Shown here piece by piece: positions 54,710 through 62,730 of a stretch of DNA of 64,000 nt (the stretch's first letter is position 1; each line of letters begins with the position of its first letter). Position numbers and translations under genes: made by a program. The stretch is taken from assembly GCF_011927635.1 (NCBI RefSeq), contig NZ_JAATJB010000003.1, positions 62,001 through 126,000 on the forward strand, written 5' to 3'. The stretch is from Sphingomonas trueperi. Lineage in GTDB: Bacteria > Pseudomonadota > Alphaproteobacteria > Sphingomonadales > Sphingomonadaceae. Under the pieces are notes generated by a model that saw only the letters and a list, made by a program, of their open reading frames with translations, was not told the DNA's origin and ran no database searches.

Positions 54710-56187
54710 GCACGCTGACCGATCTGGGCGTCGCCGCTATCCGCAACGGCGTGCGCGACGGCGAATTCTCCGCGCGTGAGGTCGCCGAGGCGTTCAACGC
54801 CGCGGTGGCCGGTGCCGACGCGCTCAATGCCTTCATCGTCAAGACGCCTGAGCATGCGCTCGCCGCCGCCGATGCCGCCGACAAGGCGCGCGCCGCGGGC
54901 GAGACGCTCAAGCCGCTGGCCGGCGTGCCGATCGGCATGAAGGACCTGTTCGCCACCAAGGGCGTGCAGACCACCGCTGCCAGCCACATCCTCGAAGGCT
55001 TCAAGCCGGAGTATGAATCGACCGTTTCGCACCGGCTGTGGGAGGCCGGCGCCGGCATGCTCGGCAAGCTCAACCTCGACCAGTTCGCGATGGGCTCGTC
55101 GAACGAGACCAGCTATTTCGGCAACGTGATCTCGCCGTGGCGGCGGGGCGAGGGCGACACCACGCCGCTCGCGCCCGGCGGCTCCTCGGGCGGCAGCTCG
55201 GCGGCGATCGCGGCGCGGCTCTGCCCGGCGGCGACCGGCACCGACACCGGCGGCTCGATCCGCCAGCCCGCCGCCTTCACCGGCATCTCGGGCATCAAGC
55301 CGACCTATGGCCGCTGCTCGCGCTGGGGCGTGGTGGCGTTCGCCTCCTCGCTCGACCAGGCGGGCCCGATGGCGCGCGACGTGCGCGACTGCGCGATTAT
55401 GCTTGAGGCGATGGCCGGATTCGACGTGAAGGACTCGACCTCGCTCGACATGCCGGTGCCGCACTGGGAGGCTGGCCTCTCCGCCGATCTGCGCGGCAAG
55501 CGTGTCGGCATCCCGGCCGAGTACCGGATGGACGGCACCCCGGCCGAGATCGAGGCGCTGTGGCAGCAGGGCATCGCCTGGCTGAAGGATGCAGGCGCCG
55601 AAATCGTCGAGGTCAGCCTGCCGCACACCAAATATGCGCTGCCGGCCTATTACATCATCGCGCCGGCCGAGGCCTCGTCGAACCTCGCCCGCTATGACGG
55701 CGTGCGCTACGGCCTGCGCGAGCTGGCCGAGGGCCAGAACCTGCAGGAGATGTACGCCGCCACCCGCGCCGCCGGCTTCGGCGACGAGGTGAAGCGCCGC
55801 ATCCTGATCGGCACCTATGTGCTCTCGGCAGGCTTCTACGACGCCTATTATACCCAGGCGCAGAAGGTCCGCACGCTGATCGCGCGCGACTTCGACAATG
55901 CCTGGAGCCAGTGCGACCTGCTGCTCACCCCCACCGCGCCGAGCGCAGCATTCGGGCTGGGCGAGAAGGTCGATCCGCTGGCGATGTACCTCAACGACGT
56001 GTTCACCGTGCCGGCCAGCTTGGCAGGCGTGCCCGCGATGAGCGTGCCGGGCGGGCTGGATGCGGCGGGGCTGCCGCTCGGCCTGCAGATCATCGGCAAG
56101 CCGTTCGACGAGCAGGGCGTGCTCAACGCCGGGCTGGCGATCGAGCAGCGCGCGGGCTTCACCGCTCGGCCCAACGCCTGGTGGTAA
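54706..56187 (+). CDS. gatA: Asp/Glu-tRNA amidotransferase subunit A
   Basis: GatA of 493 residues, the glutaminase subunit of the amidotransferase. The amidase-signature triad is visible: Lys in [10 protein letters not shown], cis-Ser in the [10 protein letters not shown] stretch and the nucleophile Ser in [12 protein letters not shown]. The C-terminal segments ([21 protein letters not shown]) match. It follows gatC directly; gatB lies 1.2 kb further on, separated by a glycosyltransferase gene on the opposite strand. Confidence 0.96.
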   Translation: MSTLTDLGVAAIRNGVRDGEFSAREVAEAFNAAVAGADALNAFIVKTPEHALAAADAADKARAAGETLKPLAGVPIGMKDLFATKGVQTTAASHILEGFKPEYESTVSHRLWEAGAGMLGKLNLDQFAMGSSNETSYFGNVISPWRRGEGDTTPLAPGGSSGGSSAAIAARLCPAATGTDTGGSIRQPAAFTGISGIKPTYGRCSRWGVVAFASSLDQAGPMARDVRDCAIMLEAMAGFDVKDSTSLDMPVPHWEAGLSADLRGKRVGIPAEYRMDGTPAEIEALWQQGIAWLKDAGAEIVEVSLPHTKYALPAYYIIAPAEASSNLARYDGVRYGLRELAEGQNLQEMYAATRAAGFGDEVKRRILIGTYVLSAGFYDAYYTQAQKVRTLIARDFDNAWSQCDLLLTPTAPSAAFGLGEKVDPLAMYLNDVFTVPASLAGVPAMSVPGGLDAAGLPLGLQIIGKPFDEQGVLNAGLAIEQRAGFTARPNAWW

Positions 56188-56191
56188 TCTA

Positions 56192-56336
56192 CCAATCCTC
56201 CCCGGAACGGGGAGGTGGCAGGCCGACGGCCTGACGGAGGGGTGTCCCCGCTGGTAGGGCGGGGCGCCCCTTCGCCGTTTTCACCCCCTCTGTCGTTGCG
56301 CGATACCCCCGCCCTTTTTTGCAGGGGAGGATTTGG
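56192..56336. repeat. Palindromic intergenic repeat-like element
   Basis: This gene-free patch holds CCTCCCCGGAACGGGGAGG (a stem-loop at 56197-56215), GGCCGACGGCC, and C- and G-rich blocks ending CCTTTTTTGCAGGGGAGG. The composition and the CTCCCC-GGAA-GGGGAG-GTGG motif resemble dispersed palindromic elements I associate with sphingomonad intergenic regions. It separates gatA and the convergent GT2 gene and may also terminate transcription. Confidence 0.5.
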
Positions 56337-57293
56337 TCACCCCTGCACGATCGGCACGGCCAGATACGCCAGCCGTCGCACTTCGCGCCGGCCGCGCACC
56401 ACCGTGTCGAGGATCAGCCCGGTAAAGAAGCTCAGGGTCGCGACGATCGACAGGCCGGTCACCAGTACCGCGGTCGGCAGGCGCGGGACCTGGCCCGTGT
56501 GCCAGTAGGTGATCCCCAGCGGCACGGCGAGCAGCACGGCGAGCAGCGCCAGCACCCCGGCGATGCTGCCGAAGAACAGGATCGGTCGCTCGATGCGGAA
56601 CAGCGTCACGATCGTCCGCAGGATCCGCCAGCCGTCGCGATAGGTGGACAGCTTCGAGGTCGAGCCATCGGGCCGCGCCGCGTAGGCGGTGACGATCTCC
56701 GCCACCGGCATGCGAAGCTCCAGCGCGTGGATGCTGATCTCGGTCTCGATCTCGAACCCGGCGGAAAGCACCGGAAAGCTCTTAACGAACCGCCGCGAGA
56801 ACACCCGGTACCCCGACAGAATGTCGCTGAAGCTGCGGCCGAAGAGCCGGGCGAGCATGCCGGTGAGCATCCGGTTGCCGAACCGGTGCCCGCGCCGATA
56901 GGCCAGCTCCACCTCGGACTTGCGTGCGCCCACCACCATGTCGAGCTGTTCGTCGAGCAGCCGCTCGATCAACGTCGGCGCGGCAGCGGCATCATAGGTG
57001 AGGTCGCCGTCGGAGAGGACGTACACGTCCGCCTCGATATCGGCGAACATGCGGCGGACGACATTGCCCTTGCCTTGCATCCGCTCGCTGCGCACCACTG
57101 CGCCGGCCGCTGCCGCGACTTCCATCGTCCGGTCGCGGCTGTTGTTGTCGTACACATAGACCGTGGCGCCGGGCAGGCTGGCGCGGAACGCCTCGACGGT
57201 GCGGGCGATCGCCACCTCTTCGTTGTAGCAGGGCAGCAGCACCGCCACCCGCAGACCCGCCACCCGTTCCTGAAATCCTGCCTTCACCGCCAT
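56337..57293 (-). CDS. Glycosyltransferase family 2, membrane-bound
   Basis: GT-A fold glycosyltransferase of 318 residues. The catalytic domain starts RVAVLLPCYNEEVAI and has the DNNSRD and LSDGDLTYD (D-x-D) motifs; DILSGYRVFSRRFVKSFP follows. Two hydrophobic spans lie near the C-terminus (PILFFGSIAGVLALLAVLLAVPLG and AVLVTGLSIVATLSFFTGLIL). This layout is that of dolichol/undecaprenyl-phosphate sugar synthases. ATG 57293 is chosen; the frame is open 47 codons upstream. It interrupts the gatCA-gatB order on the opposite strand. Confidence 0.85.
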   Translation of the reverse strand: MAVKAGFQERVAGLRVAVLLPCYNEEVAIARTVEAFRASLPGATVYVYDNNSRDRTMEVAAAAGAVVRSERMQGKGNVVRRMFADIEADVYVLSDGDLTYDAAAAPTLIERLLDEQLDMVVGARKSEVELAYRRGHRFGNRMLTGMLARLFGRSFSDILSGYRVFSRRFVKSFPVLSAGFEIETEISIHALELRMPVAEIVTAYAARPDGSTSKLSTYRDGWRILRTIVTLFRIERPILFFGSIAGVLALLAVLLAVPLGITYWHTGQVPRLPTAVLVTGLSIVATLSFFTGLILDTVVRGRREVRRLAYLAVPIVQG

Positions 57294-57423
57294 GGTCCCC
57301 GACGCTTCCCGATCGGCGGCGCCTAATCGACTCGGGAGCGGGGCGCAATTGCCCGCTGGACCTGAACGCTGCGACGCGCGATAGGCGGAGGCACGCATAT
57401 TTCCATTACCTTGTGAAGAGCAC

Positions 57424-58935
57424 ATGGCGACCAAGACTGCATCGAGCTACCGAATCCAGGGCGAGACCGGCGAATGGGAGGTCGTGATTGGCCTCGAAGT
57501 CCATGCGCAGGTGACGTCGAACGCCAAGCTGTTCTCCGGCGCGGCGACGGCGTTCGGCGCGGATCCGAACAGCCAGGTGAGCCTGATCGACGCGGCGATG
57601 CCCGGCATGCTGCCTACGCCCAACCGCGAGTGCATCCGCCAGGCGGTGCGCACCGGCATGGCGATCGGCGCGGTGATCAACAAATGGTCGCGCTTCGACC
57701 GCAAGAACTATTTCTACGCCGATCTGCCGCAGGGCTATCAGATCAGCCAGCTCTTCCACCCGCTGGTGGGTGAGGGCGAAGTGACGATCAGCCTCGACGA
57801 CAAGGATCCCGAAGCCGAGGTGAAGACGATCGGCGTCGAGCGCATCCATGTCGAGCAGGATGCCGGCAAGCTGATCCACGATCAGCATCCGAATCGCTCC
57901 TATGTCGATCTCAACCGCGCTGGCGTGGCGCTGATGGAGATCGTCTCGAAGCCGGACATGCGCTCGCCAGCGGAGGCGGGGGCGTATCTGTCCAAGCTGC
58001 GCGCGATCCTGCGCTATGTCGGCAGCTGCGACGGCAATATGGACCAAGGCTCGATGCGTGCCGACGTCAACGTGTCGGTGCGCAAGCCCGGCGAGCCGTT
58101 CGGCACGCGCACGGAGACCAAGAACGTCAACTCGGTCCGCTTCGTGATGCAGGCGATCGAAGTCGAGGCGCGCCGCCAGGTCGAGGTGCTGGAGAGCGGC
58201 GGCCGCATCGTCCAGGAAACCCGCCTGTTCGATCCGGACCGCGCCGAAACGCGCTCGATGCGCTCGAAGGAAGACGCGCATGATTACCGCTACTTCCCCG
58301 ATCCCGACCTGCTGCCGCTCGAACTCGACGACAGCTTCCTGGAAGAGTGCCGCCAGAGCCTGCCCGAGCTGCCCGACGCCAAGCGCCGCCGCTATGAGGA
58401 ATCGCTGGGCCTGACCCCGTATAATGCCGCGGTGCTGACCGCCGAGGCGGAGACGGCGCGCTGGTTCGAGGCGCTGCTCGCCGAGAGCGCGCGGATCCAG
58501 AAGAAGGGCGAGCAGGAAGTCGCGCGTTCCGCGGCCAACTGGCTGCTCTCGGACCTGTACGGGGCGCTCAATCGCCTCGGCAAGGGCATCGAGGAAAGCC
58601 CGGTCAGCCCCGAGGCGGGCGCCGAGCTGCTCTCGCTGATCGCCGACGGGACGATCTCCAACACGCTGGGCAAGCAGGTGTTCGAGATCATGCTCGAGAC
58701 CGGCGAGGCGCCGGGCAAGATCGTCGAAGAACGCGGCATGAAGCAGACCAGCGACACCGGCGCGATCGAGGCGGTGATCGCCGAGGTCCTGGCCAAGAAC
58801 CCGAACCAGCTGGAGCAGTATCGCGGCGGCAAGGAAGCGCTGTTTGGCTTCTTCGTCGGCCAGACGATGAAGGCGATGGCCGGCAAGGCCAACCCGGCGG
58901 TGGTCAACGAGCTGCTCAAGAAGGCGCTGAGCTAA
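57424..58935 (+). CDS. gatB: Asp/Glu-tRNA amidotransferase subunit B
   Basis: GatB of 503 residues, the kinase and amidotransferase subunit that binds misacylated tRNA. The cradle domain has [39 protein letters not shown] and [14 protein letters not shown]; the C-terminal YqeY-like tail ends [13 protein letters not shown]. The start is ATG 57424. The neighbouring secreted cyclophilin gene begins 13 bp after the stop. Confidence 0.96.
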   Translation: MATKTASSYRIQGETGEWEVVIGLEVHAQVTSNAKLFSGAATAFGADPNSQVSLIDAAMPGMLPTPNRECIRQAVRTGMAIGAVINKWSRFDRKNYFYADLPQGYQISQLFHPLVGEGEVTISLDDKDPEAEVKTIGVERIHVEQDAGKLIHDQHPNRSYVDLNRAGVALMEIVSKPDMRSPAEAGAYLSKLRAILRYVGSCDGNMDQGSMRADVNVSVRKPGEPFGTRTETKNVNSVRFVMQAIEVEARRQVEVLESGGRIVQETRLFDPDRAETRSMRSKEDAHDYRYFPDPDLLPLELDDSFLEECRQSLPELPDAKRRRYEESLGLTPYNAAVLTAEAETARWFEALLAESARIQKKGEQEVARSAANWLLSDLYGALNRLGKGIEESPVSPEAGAELLSLIADGTISNTLGKQVFEIMLETGEAPGKIVEERGMKQTSDTGAIEAVIAEVLAKNPNQLEQYRGGKEALFGFFVGQTMKAMAGKANPAVVNELLKKALS

Positions 58936-58948
58936 GGGAGGCGCGGGG

Positions 58949-59566
58949 ATGCTGCGTAGACTGGTCGTCCTGGCCTTGTGCCTGGTTCCTCTGGCCGCCT
59001 CGGCGCAGACCGCGCCGGCGCTGGTGTCCCCGCCTGCCAACCCCAAGGTTGCGCTCGAGACCAGCGCCGGGCCTATGGTGGTCGAGGTGTATCTCGACAA
59101 GGCGCCGGTCTCCGCGCGCAACTTCCTGCGCTATGTCGACGCCAAGCGGCTCGACGGCGTGGTGTTCTACCGCACCGTCAAGCCGGCGGAGAATTTCGGC
59201 TTCGTCCAGTTCGGCATCCAGAACGCAGCGGCGAAGATGTACCCGCCGATCAAGCATGAGCCGACGACCGAAACAGGCATCAAGCATCTCGACGGCACGC
59301 TTTCCCTGCCGCGCCTGGCGCCGGGCAGCGCGCGCGGGGAATTTACCATCATGGTCGGCGACCAGCCCTCCTTCGATGCGGATCCGAGCAAGCCGGGCGA
59401 CAATCTCGGCTACGCCGCCTTCGGTCGCGTGATCGAAGGCCGCGATGTGCTGCTCAAGATCTTCGACGCGCCCACGTCGCCGACCAAGACGATCATGGGA
59501 AGCTTCAAGGGCGAAGTGCCCGAGGCGCCGGTGAAGATCGTCACGGCACGCCGGATCGCCGGCTGA
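58949..59566 (+). CDS. Periplasmic peptidyl-prolyl isomerase (cyclophilin type)
   Basis: A 205-residue exported cyclophilin. The signal peptide is LVVLALCLVPLAASAQ. The domain runs from VALETSAGPMVVEVYLDKAPVSARNFL, through FYRTVKPAENFGFVQFG and EFTIMVGD, to FGRVIEGRDVL. The catalytic Arg of the FYR motif is present, but the usual QGGD segment is replaced (VQFGIQN), so activity may be altered. Helps fold periplasmic or outer membrane proteins. Probably co-transcribed with gatB. Confidence 0.9.
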   Translation: MLRRLVVLALCLVPLAASAQTAPALVSPPANPKVALETSAGPMVVEVYLDKAPVSARNFLRYVDAKRLDGVVFYRTVKPAENFGFVQFGIQNAAAKMYPPIKHEPTTETGIKHLDGTLSLPRLAPGSARGEFTIMVGDQPSFDADPSKPGDNLGYAAFGRVIEGRDVLLKIFDAPTSPTKTIMGSFKGEVPEAPVKIVTARRIAG

Positions 59567-59572
59567 TCCGCT

Positions 59573-60292
59573 TCAGAGCGGCTGCGGCGTCAGGTAGAGA
59601 TAGCCTGGATCGAATTCGGCGAGTCGTCGAAGCGCCGGCAGGTCCTGGAACGAGACACGTCCGTTACGGAATTCGACGAGGCTGCGCTCGCGAAGTTCGC
59701 GGAGCACGCGGTTCACATGCACGGGTGTCAGGCCCAGACATTCGGCCAGTTCGGCCTGGCTGATCGCAAGCCCGTATCCATTCTCGTCCGCGAGCCCGAC
59801 GACTCCCAGCCGAACGTGGAGTTCGCAGAACAGATGGGCGGCCCGCTGGATCGCCGAGCGGCGGCCGAGCGAAACCTCCCATTCGCGGTGGATCGCCGCG
59901 TCGACATTGGTGGAATACCACATCATCCGCGTCAGATGCGGCAGCGTCTCGGTGATCTCGCGCAGTCGCGTGTGGGATGCGCGTGCAATGGTACACGGCG
60001 TCAGCGCGAGCAGGGAGTGATCAAGTCGCTTGAGCGTGAAGCCGTGGAGGTCGGCAAAGTCTCCAGCGACATGCACATGCGTGATCTGTCGCTGGCCGTT
60101 CTTCAGATCCTTGTAACGGCCGACCAGCCCGTCGAGCAGCAGCGTGGAATAGTTCAGTTCCTCCCCGGCGCGCACGATGGTGCGGCCCGCAGCGTGTACG
60201 ACGGTGTCGACGATCGTACCCCGCAGCGCAGCCTCTTCTGCCGCGTCGATCTTGTCGCGGAGCCGGAGCTTGAGCAGATGGCGTTCGATCAT
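59573..60292 (-). CDS. Crp/Fnr-family regulator without Fe-S cysteines
   Basis: A 239-residue Crp-family regulator. The beta-barrel domain starts near HAAGRTIVRAGEELNYSTLLLDG; there is no N-terminal Cys cluster, unlike the FNR-type protein at 29834. The HTH is ISQAELAECLGLTPVHVNRVLRELRE. Proteins of this kind in sphingomonads and rhizobia respond to unknown signals. ATG 60292 is used, but TTG 60310 is also possible because a GGAG lies between them. It is convergent with the cyclophilin gene, 6 bp apart. Confidence 0.86.
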   Translation of the reverse strand: MIERHLLKLRLRDKIDAAEEAALRGTIVDTVVHAAGRTIVRAGEELNYSTLLLDGLVGRYKDLKNGQRQITHVHVAGDFADLHGFTLKRLDHSLLALTPCTIARASHTRLREITETLPHLTRMMWYSTNVDAAIHREWEVSLGRRSAIQRAAHLFCELHVRLGVVGLADENGYGLAISQAELAECLGLTPVHVNRVLRELRERSLVEFRNGRVSFQDLPALRRLAEFDPGYLYLTPQPL

Positions 60293-60373
60293 CGCGATGG
60301 TAATCTCCAACAGATGACAGCGGCTCTACCATGTTGGGGTGGGGCCGCTGCCATCGCAGGTTAGGGGAGGGAC

Positions 60374-60562
60374 TTATTGCTGGTTTAGGTCCTGGTTCTT
60401 CACGACCCCGTCGGCGCCGTTTTCGCCGCCAGCGCCCAGCGGCACTGCCTTAGTTAGCGGCGTGCCTTGCTCGGCCGCGGCATCTGCGGCGTCGGAGCGG
60501 GCTTCGACCGCCTGCTGGATGTCGGGGCGGGGATCGTCGCGATCGTTGATGACGTTCGGCAT
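60374..60562 (-). CDS. Small hypothetical protein (62 aa)
   Basis: Starts MPNVINDRDDPRPDIQQAV at ATG 60562 with AGGAGA 8 nt upstream. It is hydrophilic, rich in Ala, Asp and Gly, has no hydrophobic segment, and ends DGVVKNQDLNQQ; it is probably disordered. It begins 16 bp after the stop of a proline-rich mini-gene on the same strand. Both have good ribosome sites, which supports real translation. No family recognised. Confidence 0.55.
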   Translation of the reverse strand: MPNVINDRDDPRPDIQQAVEARSDAADAAAEQGTPLTKAVPLGAGGENGADGVVKNQDLNQQ

Positions 60563-60578
60563 GAAATGCTCTCCTGGT

Positions 60579-60761
60579 TCAGGCGACCGGCTGGCCGGGG
60601 GTGATGCCGGGATCGATGCTCGGCGTGGTCTCGGGTGCCGGCACGTCGATGTCGGGGCCCGGCGGATCGATCTCCGGCGGCGGGCCACCGGGCTGGCCGG
60701 GATTGGGCGCGGGCGCTTCGGGCGGCGGCGTGGTGGGCTGGATGGGGGGCTCTACCGGCAT
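60579..60761 (-). CDS. Proline-rich acidic mini-protein (60 aa)
   Basis: ATG 60761 with AGGAG 8 nt upstream opens a 60-residue frame: 23 of 60 residues are Pro and there is no Lys or Arg. Segments such as PPPEAPAPNPGQPGG and DPPGPDIDVPAPE indicate an extended, acidic, disordered chain without a signal peptide. It is the first of two small genes in tandem (the next starts 16 bp later). I do not know the function. Confidence 0.5.
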   Translation of the reverse strand: MPVEPPIQPTTPPPEAPAPNPGQPGGPPPEIDPPGPDIDVPAPETTPSIDPGITPGQPVA

Positions 60762-60873
60762 GGGACATCTCCTGATTGTTGCAGCCCCAACGCCTTGCGA
60801 CACCCAATCGTTGCTTCGTGCTTGCCCCGAACCCCATGACTGCTATAGAGCCCGCCGACCGGCGGTGTCCCCT

Positions 60874-60958
60874 GCGGGCGTGGCGGAACTGGTAGACGCG
60901 CTGGATTTAGGTTCCAGTATCGAAAGATGTGGGGGTTCGACTCCCTTCGCCCGCACCA
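60874..60958 (+). tRNA. tRNA-Leu (anticodon TAG)
   Basis: An 85-nt class II tRNA with a long variable arm and encoded CCA. Acceptor stem GCGGGCG/CGCCCGC; anticodon stem CTGGA/TCCAG around the loop TTTAGGT, anticodon TAG at 60908-60910, reading CUA/CUN codons. The T-arm is GGGGG-TTCGACT-CCCTT. It lies just upstream of tig. Confidence 0.96.
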
Positions 60959-61016
60959 GTCCCTCGCGGCTGTTGTGTGGTACACCGCAATTCCGATTCT
61001 TTGAGAAAGCGTGAGA

Positions 61017-62630
61017 ATGCAGACTGTCGAGACGTTGAACGAGGGCCTGAAGCGCGCCTTCACGCTGAAGATCACCGCCCAGGACATCGACTCGAAGGTC
61101 GATGCCGAGGTCAAGCGGGTCGCTCCGCAGATTCGCATGCCCGGGTTCCGCCCCGGCAAGGTGCCGATCAACCTGGTCCGCAAGATGCACGGCGAGGCGC
61201 TGACCCAGGACGCGCTCAACAGCTCGATCCAGGAAGGCATCCAGCAGCTGATCGCCGATCACAAGCTGCGCCCGGCGATGCAGCCGTCGGTGAGCCTCGA
61301 GGGCGAATATGCCGTCGGCGGCGACGCGGAAGTGAAGGTCGAGCTGGAAGTGCTCCCGGACGTTCCGACCCCGTCGATCGATGGCCTGAAGCTCGAGCGC
61401 CTGACCGTGCCGGTGCAGGATTCGGAAGTGCAGGAGCAGCTGAAGCAGCTCGCCGACCAGCAGAAGCGCTGGGACGACGCGGCCGAGGGCCATGCCGCGA
61501 CCACGGGTGACCAGGTCGTGATGGACTTCGTCGGCAAGGTCGACGGCGTCGCCTTCGAGGGCGGCACCGGCGAGGGCATGGCCGTCGAGCTCGGCTCGGG
61601 CCGCCTGATCCCGGGCTTCGAGGAGCAGCTCGAAGGCGTGAAGGTCGGCGACGAGAAGCAGCTCAACGTCACCTTCCCGGACGATTACGGCGCCAAGGAC
61701 CTGGCCGGAAAGGCCGCGACCTTCGACGTCAAGATCACCGCAGTGCAGACCGCCGGCGAGACCAAGATCGACGACGACATGGCGAAGGCGTTCGGTCTCC
61801 AGGACCTGGAGCAGCTGACCGGCCTGCTGAAGGGCCAGATCGAGCAGCAGCTCAATGGCCTGACGCGCACCCACATGAAGCGCAAGCTGCTCGACCAGCT
61901 CGCCGCCGGCCACGACTTCCCGGTGCCGCCGTCGATGGTGGAGGCCGAGTTCGACCAGATCTGGCACCAGCTGGTCCACGAGACCGAGCATGAGGAAGAT
62001 CCGGCCGCAGCGCTTGCCGAGCTCGAGAGCGAGCGTGACGAATATCGTGCGATCGCCGAGCGCCGCGTGCGCCTGGGCCTGCTGCTCAGCGAGATCGGCA
62101 CCGCCAACGGTGTCGAAGTGACCGCGCAGGAAATGAACCGCCTGATCGCGCAGGCCGCGCAGCAGTACGGCCCGCAGGATCGCCAGCGCTTCATCCAGTA
62201 TGTCCAGCAGGAGCCGATGGCGGCTGCCCAGCTGCGCGCGCCGCTGTTCGAGGACAAGGTCGTCGACTTCCTGTTCGACAAGGCCGAGATCACCGATCGC
62301 GAAGTGACCAAGGAAGAGCTGGAAGCCGCGATCGAGAGCGACGACGGCTTCTCCTCGGGCACCCACGTCCACGATCACGACAACCACAAGCCGAAGAAGA
62401 AGGCCGCCAAGAAGGCCGACGCTTCGGACGAGGCCGGTGAAGAGAAGCCCGCCAAGAAGCCGGCTGCGAAGAAGGCCAAGCCCGAAGACGCCGAGCCGGC
62501 CGCCGAGGGCGATGCCGAGCCGGTGAAGAAGCCGGCGGCCAAGAAGGCGGCGAAGGCCGAAGGCGAGGGCGAAGACGCCGCGCCGAAGCCGAAAAAGGCA
62601 GCGGCCAAGAAGAAGGCCGACGCTGAGTGA
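61017..62630 (+). CDS. tig: Trigger factor with lysine/alanine-rich C-terminal tail
   Basis: Ribosome-associated chaperone and prolyl isomerase, 537 residues. The ribosome-binding domain has GFRPGKVPINLVRKMHG (signature GFRxGKxP); the FKBP-like domain runs about 150-245 (GDQVVMDFVGKVDG); the C-terminal chaperone arms follow to about 440. The last 85 or so residues are an added repeat-like tail of KKAAAKK, KPAAKK and acidic blocks, resembling histone H1-type tails. ATG 61017 is used; GTG 61011 is an alternative. A terminator follows the stop. Confidence 0.94.
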   Translation: MQTVETLNEGLKRAFTLKITAQDIDSKVDAEVKRVAPQIRMPGFRPGKVPINLVRKMHGEALTQDALNSSIQEGIQQLIADHKLRPAMQPSVSLEGEYAVGGDAEVKVELEVLPDVPTPSIDGLKLERLTVPVQDSEVQEQLKQLADQQKRWDDAAEGHAATTGDQVVMDFVGKVDGVAFEGGTGEGMAVELGSGRLIPGFEEQLEGVKVGDEKQLNVTFPDDYGAKDLAGKAATFDVKITAVQTAGETKIDDDMAKAFGLQDLEQLTGLLKGQIEQQLNGLTRTHMKRKLLDQLAAGHDFPVPPSMVEAEFDQIWHQLVHETEHEEDPAAALAELESERDEYRAIAERRVRLGLLLSEIGTANGVEVTAQEMNRLIAQAAQQYGPQDRQRFIQYVQQEPMAAAQLRAPLFEDKVVDFLFDKAEITDREVTKEELEAAIESDDGFSSGTHVHDHDNHKPKKKAAKKADASDEAGEEKPAKKPAAKKAKPEDAEPAAEGDAEPVKKPAAKKAAKAEGEGEDAAPKPKKAAAKKKADAE

Positions 62631-62638
62631 TTTGAGAA

Positions 62639-62673
62639 GGGGCCGGAACGAACGTTCCGGCCCCGTTTTCTTT
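62639..62673 (+). terminator. Rho-independent terminator after tig
   Basis: GGGGCCGGAA (62639-62648) and TTCCGGCCCC (62655-62664) form a perfect 10-bp stem with a 6-nt loop, extendable inward by CG pairs, followed by GTTTTCTTT. Confidence 0.9.
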
Positions 62674-62678
62674 CTGAT

Positions 62679-62703
62679 CCCCCTCCCGCAGGCGGAAGGG
62701 GGG
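62679..62703. repeat. Short palindromic G/C element
   Basis: CCCCCT (62679-62684) pairs with AGGGGG (62697-62702) around CCCGCAGGCGGA. It is similar in composition to the element at 56192-56336 and lies in the short gap between tig and the GH30-like gene. Confidence 0.35.
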
Positions 62704-62730
62704 CGCAGGCGTCGGCCGCAGTAGTGGGTT

